Shown here: positions 1-8,541 of the stretch, piece by piece
How the letters are laid out: each line of letters opens with the position of its first letter
How positions within the stretch are numbered: position 1 is the stretch's first letter
NCBI RefSeq assembly: GCF_035984415.1
Contig: NZ_CP130721.1
Coordinates: 464,453-528,452, forward strand
From: Streptomyces sp. NBC_01296
GTDB lineage: Bacteria; Actinomycetota; Actinomycetes; Streptomycetales; Streptomycetaceae
DNA: 64,000 nucleotides
Reading direction: 5' to 3'
The notes under the pieces: generated by a model
Seen by the model: the letters and a program-made list of their open reading frames with translations, nothing else
What the model was told of the DNA's origin: nothing
The model's database searches: none
Translations under genes and position numbers: made by a program

Positions 1-223
1 CTGTGGCCTCGAACTTGGCACGCCGTAGGCTGTCGGGGAAGGGTGCTTGGCGGTGTTCCTGCCAAAGACGACCTGCGGTCTGCACCTGCTCAGCTGATTC
101 GCTCATATGAGCCATCTTGCAGTAGCCGGTGCGTAGGTCGGAGCGCCGCTGTGGGGTATTGGGCGGCCGACCCTCCGATCGCGAACGTGCTCGTCCACAA
201 CACGCCAGCACCGTCTCTGGGTG

Positions 224-1831
224 CTACTGAAGCAGGATCATCTTGCGGAGCAGGCCGAATCCGGCTCGCCCGTAGAGCTGCCTCTTGATCTTCTTGATGC
301 GATTCACGGCGCCCTCCACTCTGCCCGAGCTCCAGTCGAGGGTGAGTCCGGCGGTCACGGCGTCGAAGTCGCGGTGCAGGTGGAGAGCGAAGCCGGTTAG
401 GCCGGGCAGCTGGCTCGCATCGACGGCGTCGATCCAGGTGGGGAGCGTGGCGCCTCGTCGTTCGGTGAGGATCTCGCCGAAGTCGCGGATGTGACCGGCG
501 GCGGTGTCCAGTTCAGGGCAGCCTGCCAGGACATCCTTCAGACCGGCGCGGTCGTCGTCGCTCAGCGCGGTGGGGTGCCGGATGAGCCAACCGGTCACCT
601 GCCGCACCGACGGCGGCCGCGGCGCCGCGTCGGCCGGAGTCCTGCGGAGGGTCGCGACGTGGGCGCGGACCATCTGGTAGGTGACGGGCGCGTTAGCAGC
701 ATTGAGTTCGCCGTGTAGTCGGGTGACGCTGGTGCATCCGTCGGCGAATCGCCGCTCGAGGTAGGGCTTGTATGGGTCGAGCCTGCTGGGTCGGGGCCGA
801 TTTTCGCGGATGGTGTCCTGCCAGCGTGCGGCGTTCGCGTACCGGAGCACGGTGTTGAGACCCCAGCTCAGGTGCCGGGCGATTGCCCGGCGTGAGTGAC
901 CTTGGGCCAGCAATTCGTGGACCAAGGCGTGTGCTGCCTTCTTCCGGTCGGCCCGCCGGCCGACGGGATCCGAATCGCCCTGCGGCCAACCGGCAGCCAC
1001 TCGGATGGCCTGCGGCAGCGTGCCGCTGGGTGATGGGTTGCGCAGGCAGTCGCGGTGGGCGGCGACGCAGGTCTCCACGGCCCGGCCGAGGCCCTGCCAC
1101 AGATGGAACCGGTCGGCGACCTGCAAAGCGTCGGGGGCACCGCGCCGGGCACCCCCGGCGTAGGCGCCCGCCCGGTCCCGGCAGATGATCTCCACGCCGG
1201 GGTGGCTGATCAGCCAGGTCGCCAGTGGCCCGGCTTCACGGGTCGGGAGCACATCGACCACGCGATGGTCTTCGACGCTGGTCAAGACGGTGGAGTAGGT
1301 CTGGCCACGACGGATCGCGAAGTCGTCCACACCCAGCACACGCGGCGTGCTGAACCGTGGATCAGGCAATGCCATGACCCGGCGTAACAAGGTCATCCGT
1401 CCCGCACCGAAGCCCAGCTGGGCCGCCAGCCGAGCGCCGGCCCGACCGGCCAGCGCGAGCCCCACCCGCTCCAGGGCGCGGTTGAGCCGCTTGGTGAACC
1501 GTGCGTGCGGGGCGGCCAGCTGGAAGAACGGCTCGGCGAACGTCCGGCGCGGGCAGTCCGTCGCTCCGCAGATGAAGCGCCGGACCGTCAGCCGGATCAC
1601 GAAGCCCTGCTCAGCGAGCGGAAGATCCTTCAGCCTGCGCTGATAGCGGTCGTGGACTCGGTCCGAGAAGCGGCCGCAGTCCGGACATGCAGAGCCGATC
1701 GCGCGGCCTCTCGCCACTACCTCGACCCAGCCGAATCCGGCCGTCACAGCCTCGACATCCACATCGTCGATCCCGTCGAACACCAGCAAGTCCCAGAACG
1801 GTGCATCGGTCTGCATGACCAGCACCATCAC
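224..1831 (-). CDS. ISL3-family transposase, full length
   Basis: A DDE transposase that moves its own insertion sequence. The N-terminal zinc-binding region shows CPDC at about residues 48-51 and a second Cys pair (CGATDC), as ISL3 proteins do. It is followed by a HTH region, then a catalytic core with the Asp of GVDDFAIRRG, the Asp of ICRDRAGAY and the Glu of SSGRVEGAVNRIKK near the C-terminus. The length (535 aa, or about 530 from a later Met) fits an intact ISL3 enzyme. MQTDAPFWDLLVFDG, five codons in, resembles the usual family start more than the first Met does. I could not find clear terminal inverted repeats, so element ends are not given. No internal frameshift is visible, so it may be active. 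Confidence 0.9.
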   Translation of the reverse strand: MMVLVMQTDAPFWDLLVFDGIDDVDVEAVTAGFGWVEVVARGRAIGSACPDCGRFSDRVHDRYQRRLKDLPLAEQGFVIRLTVRRFICGATDCPRRTFAEPFFQLAAPHARFTKRLNRALERVGLALAGRAGARLAAQLGFGAGRMTLLRRVMALPDPRFSTPRVLGVDDFAIRRGQTYSTVLTSVEDHRVVDVLPTREAGPLATWLISHPGVEIICRDRAGAYAGGARRGAPDALQVADRFHLWQGLGRAVETCVAAHRDCLRNPSPSGTLPQAIRVAAGWPQGDSDPVGRRADRKKAAHALVHELLAQGHSRRAIARHLSWGLNTVLRYANAARWQDTIRENRPRPSRLDPYKPYLERRFADGCTSVTRLHGELNAANAPVTYQMVRAHVATLRRTPADAAPRPPSVRQVTGWLIRHPTALSDDDRAGLKDVLAGCPELDTAAGHIRDFGEILTERRGATLPTWIDAVDASQLPGLTGFALHLHRDFDAVTAGLTLDWSSGRVEGAVNRIKKIKRQLYGRAGFGLLRKMILLQ

Positions 1832-2316
1832 CGTCCATGGCCGCCCGCATCAGCGGCCGGCAGATACCTGAGGGAGCGTCAATTCGAGGCGCGGACGACC
1901 ACGGCGTACGCGGTCTCACGCGAACCCGTCTCCTCACAATCGAACATCGGGGTAACTCTCCGCGACGACTCCCCAAGATCTGTGCCAGAACCCCCAACTC
2001 GTGAACAGAGCCAGCCGTGGGTTGGTGGACGGAGCTGGCCTGCGACATGATCGCTGCCCGCCGGTGCGGTCGGCCCGCCGCCACGAGCGCAATGACGTAC
2101 CTCTTGGCCAACCGCCGGGCCATGCCCGCGCGGCTTCGCCATATTTCCATGCTGGTCGGACTGCGCAGCCATCCCCCGCTGCTGCTGCGCCGCTGGTGGG
2201 TCAGGCACGTCCCCGCGCTCCCTGCCACGGACGCGACAGCACCTACCGCATCCTGGAACATCGGACGCTGACCATCTTCCTCGAGGCAGCGAACCGGGAC
2301 GCTACACCATGCGAAC
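1832..2316. other. intergenic stretch without a convincing gene
   Basis: Open frames exist on both strands, but their translations are Arg/Pro-rich shadow sequence with no motif I recognise. Probably scar DNA between two insertion-sequence remnants. Confidence 0.5.
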
Positions 2317-2515
2317 GGCTCAATGAGCCTTTTCAGCGTTGCCCCTCCAGGTGGGGACGGCTGCGGCGATTGACGTCATGCGGTTGGGGCTTACGCGGGA
2401 CCGGCGGAAGACTCGCCAGGACTGGAGCCACGCCATCGCGCGTTCGACGGGTACCCGGGCCTGGGCCAGTACTCGGTTGACCGTGCGCTGGGTCGGGGAC
2501 AGTTCCCCGCCAGGA
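2317..2515 (-). pseudogene. 3' remnant of an IS5-type transposase (copy 1)
   Basis: This stretch is a diverged copy of the DNA at about 4025-4210, sharing the end sequence TGAGCCTTTTCAGCGTTGCC. Translated on the minus strand through small indels it gives the C-terminal signature of IS5-type DDE transposases (RALAQAR-PVER--AWLQSWRVFRRSR-SPNRMTSIAA). Only the last 60 or so residues survive and there is no start. Together with the related remnant at 4036 it brackets the two secreted-protein genes. Confidence 0.7.
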
Positions 2516-2800
2516 GGCCGGCCGTGCCCACGACCTGACGGCGGCCCGCGCCAGGCTGAAGAGCTCAGTAATCGTCAGCCCCTCCCCAGGCTGGCTGAGC
2601 TGATGCTCGCCCCGGAAGCTGCCGGTAGACTTTTCACTAGGAGCGGCGACTCCCATCTGGCAGGTTCTTTCATATTCACTTGCCCACTTCTAGCGAGTCC
2701 CGAGTTTTTGAGGCTGTCAAACTGGGGTTGGCATCCTCACATGACGTCCGAATATGGCCGGGCATGACGTCGCCTTCTACCAACCCACGGGGGAGCACTC

Positions 2801-3262
2801 ATGGGTATCCTCAGTCGCTCGAATCTGCACCACTCGCGGCGCACCACGACCATTTTCATGGCAACGATCGCCGCGATTGGCTTCAGCGTTCCCAACGTAA
2901 CCCTGGCGCACTCAACGACCCAAGGCGCTCACTCTGTGATATCTGCGGGGCCCTGCAGTGGCCCCGATATGCCGTCCCTGTGGACCTACGAATTCGATCA
3001 TCATTTGAAGCTCAGCGGCGCCTGCTACACCCTTCATGGCAGGGTCTACGTTAAGGTAAAGCTCAATAGTGGCACTGTGTACTTCAGTAGATGGATGACA
3101 GCCCGCGAGCATCCCTATCACACTGAGGGCTGGTTCAATGTTGACACAAACCTCTATTCTCCCTGTAATCAACCTGTGAACAACGGCTACGCGCGCGCGT
3201 ACGATCAGGGGACGGATAGGTGGTCGCCCAGAGTCCCCGTAACGATCTGTTCCCTCCTCTGA
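2801..3262 (+). CDS. small secreted protein, function unknown
   Basis: A 153-aa protein with a Sec signal peptide: basic start (RSNLHHSRRTT), hydrophobic core FMATIAAIGFSV and a likely cleavage site after the Ala of TLAHS near residue 36. The mature part is about 115 aa with four cysteines, enough for two disulfides, and many Tyr/Trp. The start is secure: GGGGGAG lies 5 nt before the ATG. I do not recognise the family. GC content is lower than in neighbouring genes. It sits with another secreted-protein gene between two remnants of the same IS5-type element, suggesting both arrived together. Confidence 0.75.
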   Translation: MGILSRSNLHHSRRTTTIFMATIAAIGFSVPNVTLAHSTTQGAHSVISAGPCSGPDMPSLWTYEFDHHLKLSGACYTLHGRVYVKVKLNSGTVYFSRWMTAREHPYHTEGWFNVDTNLYSPCNQPVNNGYARAYDQGTDRWSPRVPVTICSLL

Positions 3263-3401
3263 GTAGGGGGCGGGCGGGCCGCCTGCCGCATGTCTATCCC
3301 CACGACAGCCGGGTGATTGACAGAAGGGCGTTTGCGCTGCCTCGGTTGTCGATATCGGTCAACCACGTCCTCCTACGCGGCCTGGCATCTTTGAACGCCT
3401 G

Positions 3402-4007
3402 GTGATTGCGATGAGCCGAAGAACTTTCCTTCTTTTCCCTCTGACCGTTTCGCTATTTGGTCTGGGACTCGCGCCCCTCGGCGCCTCCGCGGGGGACTGC
3501 GATATCTTCCCGGGTGGGATCTGCCCGCCATTCTCGGGTCCCCGGCGACCGCCAGACTTCGGTGACGGATGGTGGAACATCAAGAGCACGTTCACCCGAG
3601 ATCTAGTGGTGGACGCCTCCGGCGGAGTCTTCCTTCAGCCCGACAGCAACGGGGAGAGCCAGCAGTTCCGCTTCCGGCCCAAAGGCAGCCAGTTCCAGAT
3701 CGAGGTGCGCAGCACGGGACTATGCCTAGAAGGCAGCGACCACTGGAAAGCCGGAGCGGAAAGGGTTCACACGGCTGAGTGTGACGCGGAGACCAGCTAT
3801 CAGTTCTGGAAGATCGAACCCCACCCGGAAGGATTCGGCTTCAGGATCAGGCGCTCAACGGGCGCGCTCCGATGCCTGGACGCACATAACCCGAGTCTTA
3901 CCGCGCCCCCACGAGGAACCTATTTGCAGGAATGGACATGCCATGCCAGGGAGAATCAGTCTTGGTCGTTCCTTGACGCGTCCCCTGTTCCATTCGACGT
4001 CCGCTGA
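3402..4007 (+). CDS. secreted RICIN-type (beta-trefoil) lectin-like protein
   Basis: A 201-aa protein with a signal peptide (SRRTFLLFPLTVSLFGLGLAPLGASA). The mature part reads like a single beta-trefoil: ITSTG-like STGLCLEGSDHW, AECDAETSYQFWKI, LRCLDAHNPSL, WTCHARENQSWSF. These are the repeated (Q/S)xW and LCL/CLD motifs of ricin-B lectin folds, which bind sugars on extracellular glycans. The start is GTG 3402 or ATG 3411; I prefer ATG 3411 because the signal peptide then begins MSRR. It ends just before an IS5-type remnant. Ligand unknown. Confidence 0.75.
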   Translation: MIAMSRRTFLLFPLTVSLFGLGLAPLGASAGDCDIFPGGICPPFSGPRRPPDFGDGWWNIKSTFTRDLVVDASGGVFLQPDSNGESQQFRFRPKGSQFQIEVRSTGLCLEGSDHWKAGAERVHTAECDAETSYQFWKIEPHPEGFGFRIRRSTGALRCLDAHNPSLTAPPRGTYLQEWTCHARENQSWSFLDASPVPFDVR

Positions 4008-4035
4008 GCTCTTTCAGCCTGGCCACTGAGCCTTT

Positions 4036-4587
4036 TCAGCGTTGCCTCTCCAGGGTGAGCACTGCGGCGGTGATATCCGTCACGCGGTTCGGGCTGCAGC
4101 GGCTCCGACGGAAGATCCGCCAGGACAGGTGGGCGACGCCTCGTTCGACAGGAGCGCGGGCCTGGGCGAGTGCCGGGTTCAGCGTCCTGTCCGTTCGGTC
4201 GGTGACAGTTCGCCGTTGGGGGCGGCGGATGGCGGTGGTGACCCAGGAGCCGGAGCCGATGTAGGCGCGGTCGGCGACGATCGGGACGCCCTGGCGTTCG
4301 CAGATTCGGATGATGCGGGACAGGTAGGCCGCGGCCCGGCGCAGGACCTCGTTCTCCTGCTCCAGCAGCTTGATGCGCCGACGCGCTTCGCGCAGCTCCG
4401 CGCTCTCCTGGCTGGAGATTCCGGGCTTGGTCCCGTCGTCGATGTCCGCCCGGCGCATCCACTTCCACAAGGTCATCGCGTGGACTCCGAAGTCGGCGGC
4501 CACCTGCTCGACCGTCACGCCCGGGCCGCGGTTCCTCGCGACCCGCACGACATCCTGGCGGAACTCTTCCGGATAAGGCTTGGGCAC
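4036..4587 (-). pseudogene. chimeric ORF: IS3-type OrfA N-terminus fused to IS5-type transposase C-terminus
   Basis: The first about 90 codons (from GTG 4587, VPKPYPEEFRQDVVRVARNR... ending RRAAAYLSR) are an IS3-family OrfA with its HTH and leucine-zipper region. Near position 4320 the frame runs without a stop into IIRICERQGVPIVADRAYIGSG...RAPVERGVAHLSWRIFRRSRCSPNRVTDI, the C-terminal part of an IS5-type DDE transposase. Neither half is a complete enzyme, so the open frame is a recombination product, not a functional gene. The IS5-type end is the same as in the remnant at 2317-2515. Confidence 0.75.
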
Positions 4588-4700
4588 AGCGACATCCTTC
4601 CCACCTGCCCCACAATGGCAAGCCAGATCAGATGTCACCCGATCGTGCGGCAGACCCCTGGGCTCCACCTGCGTGGGGCGTTGATCTGGCTTCGCAGCCT

Positions 4701-4735
4701 CCACCCCACCACGTGATCACGACTGAGGGCAGGCC
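4701..4735 (+). repeat. 35-bp direct repeat, left copy flanking the kinase gene
   Basis: Matches 6585-6619 at 31 of 35 positions (core CCACCACRTGATCACGACTG). The two copies have the same orientation and flank the kinase gene closely. Could be IS ends or a recombination scar. Confidence 0.75.
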
Positions 4736-4779
4736 AAAGACCCAGAGCAGCTCACACCTCTGCACGGCCGGTCGGGCTG

Positions 4780-6384
4780 TTATCTACTGAGTTCCGGCTT
4801 CCAGCGCGAGCCCGCGTGGCGGGCGAGGGCAGCGATGAGTGCCTGGTGCTGCTGCTCGGTCATTGGACCGAGGGCGCAGAGCGGCCAGCGCCCTGCCGTG
4901 CTTTGAGGGGAGCGAGGGTGCACCATGCCCGCGGGTCTTATGGAGCTGATCTGCGGCCCCTTTCCCTCGGGCTGGATGTGCAGCACGGTGTAGCTGGGGC
5001 CCCAACGGAATTCCGCGGAGTGCTCCAACGTGACGGTGGATGCGAGGCCCCAGGGGTACACCCGGTGCCCCGCGCGGCCGGTGGCGGGGGTGGCATGGCG
5101 CGGGTCTGTGGTCGTGATTCCACCGGCGTCAACGCGGAGTGACCAAGGGCGTCTGTCCTTGAGCGCACGCCGGTGTCGCCGCCAGTTCAAGGTGGCAGCC
5201 CCGAGCTTCCTCCCGTACAGGAGGTAGAGCAGAATCGGATAGATCGCAATGCAGACAAGCAGTACCGGAGCGTCAGAGGGATCATCATCATTGGGGCCGC
5301 CTGCGACGGCCAACACCAACAATCCCGTGCCCGCGTAGAGAAACGGCAACGCGAGAGCGGCGAAGAGAAGCCAGTGACGTCTCAGGGACCAACCATCATG
5401 AGTCGCGTATGTGGAGATGGGTTCCTGCCCGGTCCAGGTGATCTCGAAGGCGTCTTCGGTGTCTGACGTCTCACGTGTGAGGGTCCGGGTTGGTGCAGCC
5501 CGTGACGGACGCTCCGTATCGGGTTCGCGTGCTCTCGCGCTGGACGTGGTGACGGGGGGCCGGAGTTGCTGCAGGCGTTCGTAGACGAGTGACGCGCTTT
5601 GGGGGCGTCGGTCTGGGTCGCGCTGCAGCAGGTCGGTGAGCAACTGGGCAACGGACTCCGGCGCATCCGGGCGCTGGCTGCTTAACAGCGGTGGCTCGTC
5701 GTCGAGTTTACGACGGATGACAGACAGGGGGGAGCCGTCGTTGAAAGGAGGCTTGCCGGTGAGCAGGGCGAAGAGGACGCTGCCGAGGGCGTAGAGGTCG
5801 GAGCGTTCGTCACCGCGCTGGTCGAGGAACTGTTCCGGTGCGCCGTAGAGGGCGGTGCCGACGGGGGCGAGCATGGAGGTGGGGACGACGGTGAAGGTGT
5901 GGGTGTGGGTGAAGCCGGCGATGCCGAAGTCGACGACTTTGATGCGGCTGTCAGCGGTGAGCATGACGTTAGACGGTTTGATGTCGTAGTGGACGACCTT
6001 GGCCCGGTGAGCGGCGACAAGGGCGGCGCAGATCTCCTGGGTGATCTCCAGCGCCCGCGCGACGGGCATGGGGGCCTGCTCGTGCATGTGGTGGGCGAGC
6101 GTCGTGCCGTCGATGTGTTCCATGACCAAGAACTGCAGGCCGTCATGGACGCCCCGGTCATAGAGGGAGACCACGTTCGGGTGGTTGATCTGTGCGGCGG
6201 CCACAGCTTCGCGCTCGAACCGATGGAGCAGGTCCGGCGAGGCATCGTCGTCGCGTACGAGCAGCTTGATCGCCACGTTGCGGTGGAGATCGCGGTCGCG
6301 GCCAGCCCAGACCTCGCCCATCCCGCCCCGGCCAAGCCTCTCGCGCAGCTCATACTTGCCCGCGATTAATGTGCCGCGCTCCAC
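4780..6384 (-). CDS. membrane-anchored Ser/Thr protein kinase (Hanks type)
   Basis: Phosphorylates Ser/Thr on protein substrates at the membrane. The kinase domain comes first: glycine loop LGRGGMGEVW, ATP lysine in VAIKLL, catalytic loop HYDIKPSNVM, metal loop DFGIAG and APEQF. A proline/arginine-rich linker, two hydrophobic helices (WLLFAALALPFLYAGTGLLVLAV and VLLVCIAIYPILLYLLYG) and a C-terminal soluble domain with Trp/Tyr-rich strands follow. The catalytic loop has Tyr where most kinases have Arg (HRD), so it is a non-RD kinase. I set the start at GTG 6384, preceded by GGAG at 5-nt spacing; the longer frame to 6516 adds residues unlike kinase N-termini. It lies between two 35-bp direct repeats. 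No PASTA domain. Confidence 0.9.
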   Translation of the reverse strand: MERGTLIAGKYELRERLGRGGMGEVWAGRDRDLHRNVAIKLLVRDDDASPDLLHRFEREAVAAAQINHPNVVSLYDRGVHDGLQFLVMEHIDGTTLAHHMHEQAPMPVARALEITQEICAALVAAHRAKVVHYDIKPSNVMLTADSRIKVVDFGIAGFTHTHTFTVVPTSMLAPVGTALYGAPEQFLDQRGDERSDLYALGSVLFALLTGKPPFNDGSPLSVIRRKLDDEPPLLSSQRPDAPESVAQLLTDLLQRDPDRRPQSASLVYERLQQLRPPVTTSSARAREPDTERPSRAAPTRTLTRETSDTEDAFEITWTGQEPISTYATHDGWSLRRHWLLFAALALPFLYAGTGLLVLAVAGGPNDDDPSDAPVLLVCIAIYPILLYLLYGRKLGAATLNWRRHRRALKDRRPWSLRVDAGGITTTDPRHATPATGRAGHRVYPWGLASTVTLEHSAEFRWGPSYTVLHIQPEGKGPQISSIRPAGMVHPRSPQSTAGRWPLCALGPMTEQQHQALIAALARHAGSRWKPELSR

Positions 6385-6584
6385 CTGCACTCCCAATCGC
6401 CTGTCCTGTGGCCGTAGCTGACGGACACCAGTGTTACGGACCACGCCTGGAGATGAAGGGCGGTTCCCGACGTTTGCCTGGTCGAGCACACCGACCGAGC
6501 AACAGCGGAAGTTCAACCCCTGAGGGGAGCGACTCGGGCGACATTCAAGGCGGGCAAGTCACATGTGCCAACGCCCCGCAGACT

Positions 6585-6619
6585 CCGCCCCACCACATGA
6601 TCACGACTGAAGACAGGCC
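6585..6619 (+). repeat. 35-bp direct repeat, right copy flanking the kinase gene
   Basis: Same orientation as 4701-4735, four mismatches. It ends just before the IS630-like element. Confidence 0.75.
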
Positions 6620-6657
6620 CTAGCTAGTGCTGTGACCACATTGCTTCACCGGGTTGG

Positions 6658-7781
6658 TCAGGCTGCGACCTCGAGAGGGCGTCCGCCCCAGCGGATGCCC
6701 TTCTCGCTGCGGATGCGGGCGCGTTCGCGGCGCTGGGCGGCCAGAACGTCGGGGTGGCGGGCATGCTGGTTGCGCCAGCGCAGGTAGGCATGCAGGGCTC
6801 GGGCCTGGACCGTGTGATTGCGGTGGTGGGAGTTGGCGACGGTGAATTGTCGCAGCAGCCCGAAGTGGGCCTCGATCGGGTTGGCCCAGGACGCGTAGGT
6901 CGGGGTGAAGCACAGCTCGACCCGGTTCTTCCGCGCCCAGCGACCGGATCGCCTCGCCCTTGTGGGCGGACAGGTTGTCCAAGATGACGTAGATCGGGGC
7001 GCCATCAGGGTGGGCCGCGCGGATCGAACTCAACGCAGCCAGGGTGATCGCAGCGCCCTTTTTGCCACGGTTGACGCCCCAGAGCTTGTCATCGCCGATC
7101 GAGTAGCAGCCGTCGAAGTAGCGGACGCCGTGGGTGCGGTGGTAGGTCGCTGGGTGCCGCTCGGGCCGGCCCTGCTCGGCCCAGCACGATCCGCCGGTGG
7201 GCCGGATGCCGAGCGGCTCGAACTCGTCGAACGCGAAGACTCGGTCCGGGAAGCGGCCAAGTACGTGCTCGATACGGTCCAGCTTGGCGTCCCGCTCCGG
7301 GTCGGGTGACTCCTTCCACGTCTTGGTGTGCTGGAAGGTGATGCCACGGCGGGCGAGCAGGCACCGTAACGCCTCGCGGCCGATTTGGATCACGCGGCCG
7401 TGCACTCTCCGCAGGTAGGCGGCGAGTTTGCGGATGGACCAGCGGGTGAAGGGCTGGCCGAGCTTGGTCGGGCGGGCGGTGGCCGTCTGGACAACGAAGT
7501 CCTCGTCGTCAGGACTGAGCAGGCGGGGACGGCCTCCCGCCCACCGGGGGTCCAGGCAGGCCAGGCCGATCTCGTTGAACCGGTGGATCACATCCCGGAC
7601 GGTGTCCTCGTCGGCCTGCACCAGCTGGGCGATCGCGGGAACCCGGTTTCCGCTGGCCGAGGCCAGCAGCATCATCGAGCGCCGTAACCGCACCGAACTG
7701 GTACTGCCCCGGCGCACGATCTGCTGCAGCTTCTGCCCCTCCTGGTCGGTCAACCTGCGCACACGGACAGGCTCTGCCACT
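6658..7781 (-). pseudogene. IS630-family transposase, frameshifted
   Basis: Starts at GTG 7781 with GGAGG 4 nt upstream (VAEPVRVRRLTDQEGQKLQQIV). The N-terminal HTH and first catalytic residues are intact (FAFDEFEPLG, VILDNLSAHKGE). Near position 6945 the reading frame changes: the downstream part, including the catalytic Glu of WANPIEAHFGLL and the C-terminus RWGGRPLEVAA, is in another frame. Without slippage it makes no full enzyme. Some IS630 relatives use programmed frameshifting, but the break here lies between the second Asp and the Glu with no obvious slippery run, so decay is more likely. It directly abuts the 3' end of the acetyltransferase gene. Confidence 0.8.
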
Positions 7782-7874
7782 ACACCTCCAACGGTCGATC
7801 CCCGCGGTGAGGCCGCTCGACTGGACCGCCGACGGTCACGGGGCGGCTGCCCCCCTTGACCGCCTATCACAGGA

Positions 7875-8462
7875 TCAGATGTCGCCCTGGACCAGGGCGT
7901 GCAGATGCTCGTCGTGCCATCCGTCTTCGTGTAGCAGGGCGCTGCGCATCGTGCCCTCGATGGAGTAGCCGGCCTTCTCCGCTACTCGGCACGATGCCGA
8001 GTTGGCCACCGCGTGGCACAGTCGGAGACGGTGCAGACCAAGGTCTTCGAACGCCCACCGGCTGAGGCGCTGTGTGGCCTCGACCATGGCGCCGCGGCCA
8101 CGTCCGTCGGGCAGGAGCCAGTACAGGATTTCGGCGCTGCCACCCTGGAGGTCGATGTCACCCCAGCCGATCAAGCCCACGGCGTGACCACCATCGGGCC
8201 GGGCGATGGCCCATATCGCGCTCTGCTCGGTTTGCCAACGCTCGCGCATGCGCTCGATGCGCTCGCATGCTTCCTCCTTCGTCGTCACGAAGAGCCGGTT
8301 CCACTGGCGAATGCCCGGTTCCTGAGCGGCGGCTACCAGAGCGTCGGCGTCGCTGACACGCCAGGGACGCAGCTCCAGACCGCTGGGGAGAGCGAGCACG
8401 GGCTGTTCCATCTTGGCCATGTGGCCTGCGGGAACGACGGGCGGTATGGGTGAGGTGATCAT
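7875..8462 (-). CDS. GNAT-family N-acetyltransferase, RimJ/RimL type
   Basis: Transfers an acetyl group from acetyl-CoA to an amine, often a protein N-terminus or antibiotic; the substrate is unknown. Features: LELRPWRVSDADALVAA at the start of the fold, IGWGDIDLQGGSAEILYWL, the acetyl-CoA loop LLPDGRGRGAM (R/Q-x-x-G-x-G/A), and LRLCHAVANSASCRVAEKAGYSIEG, typical of RimJ/L enzymes. The full domain is present (about 170 aa). The first Met is 8462; MAKMEQPVLAL, about 14 codons in, is an alternative start. Its stop is immediately followed by the IS630-like element, so the terminator may be lost. Confidence 0.85.
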   Translation of the reverse strand: MITSPIPPVVPAGHMAKMEQPVLALPSGLELRPWRVSDADALVAAAQEPGIRQWNRLFVTTKEEACERIERMRERWQTEQSAIWAIARPDGGHAVGLIGWGDIDLQGGSAEILYWLLPDGRGRGAMVEATQRLSRWAFEDLGLHRLRLCHAVANSASCRVAEKAGYSIEGTMRSALLHEDGWHDEHLHALVQGDI

Positions 8463-8541
8463 CGCGGCATCCTGACACAGCCCTACACGGGACCGAACCG
8501 GTACCCGACCATCGACCCGGCGAACCTATGCGGTCAAGGCA

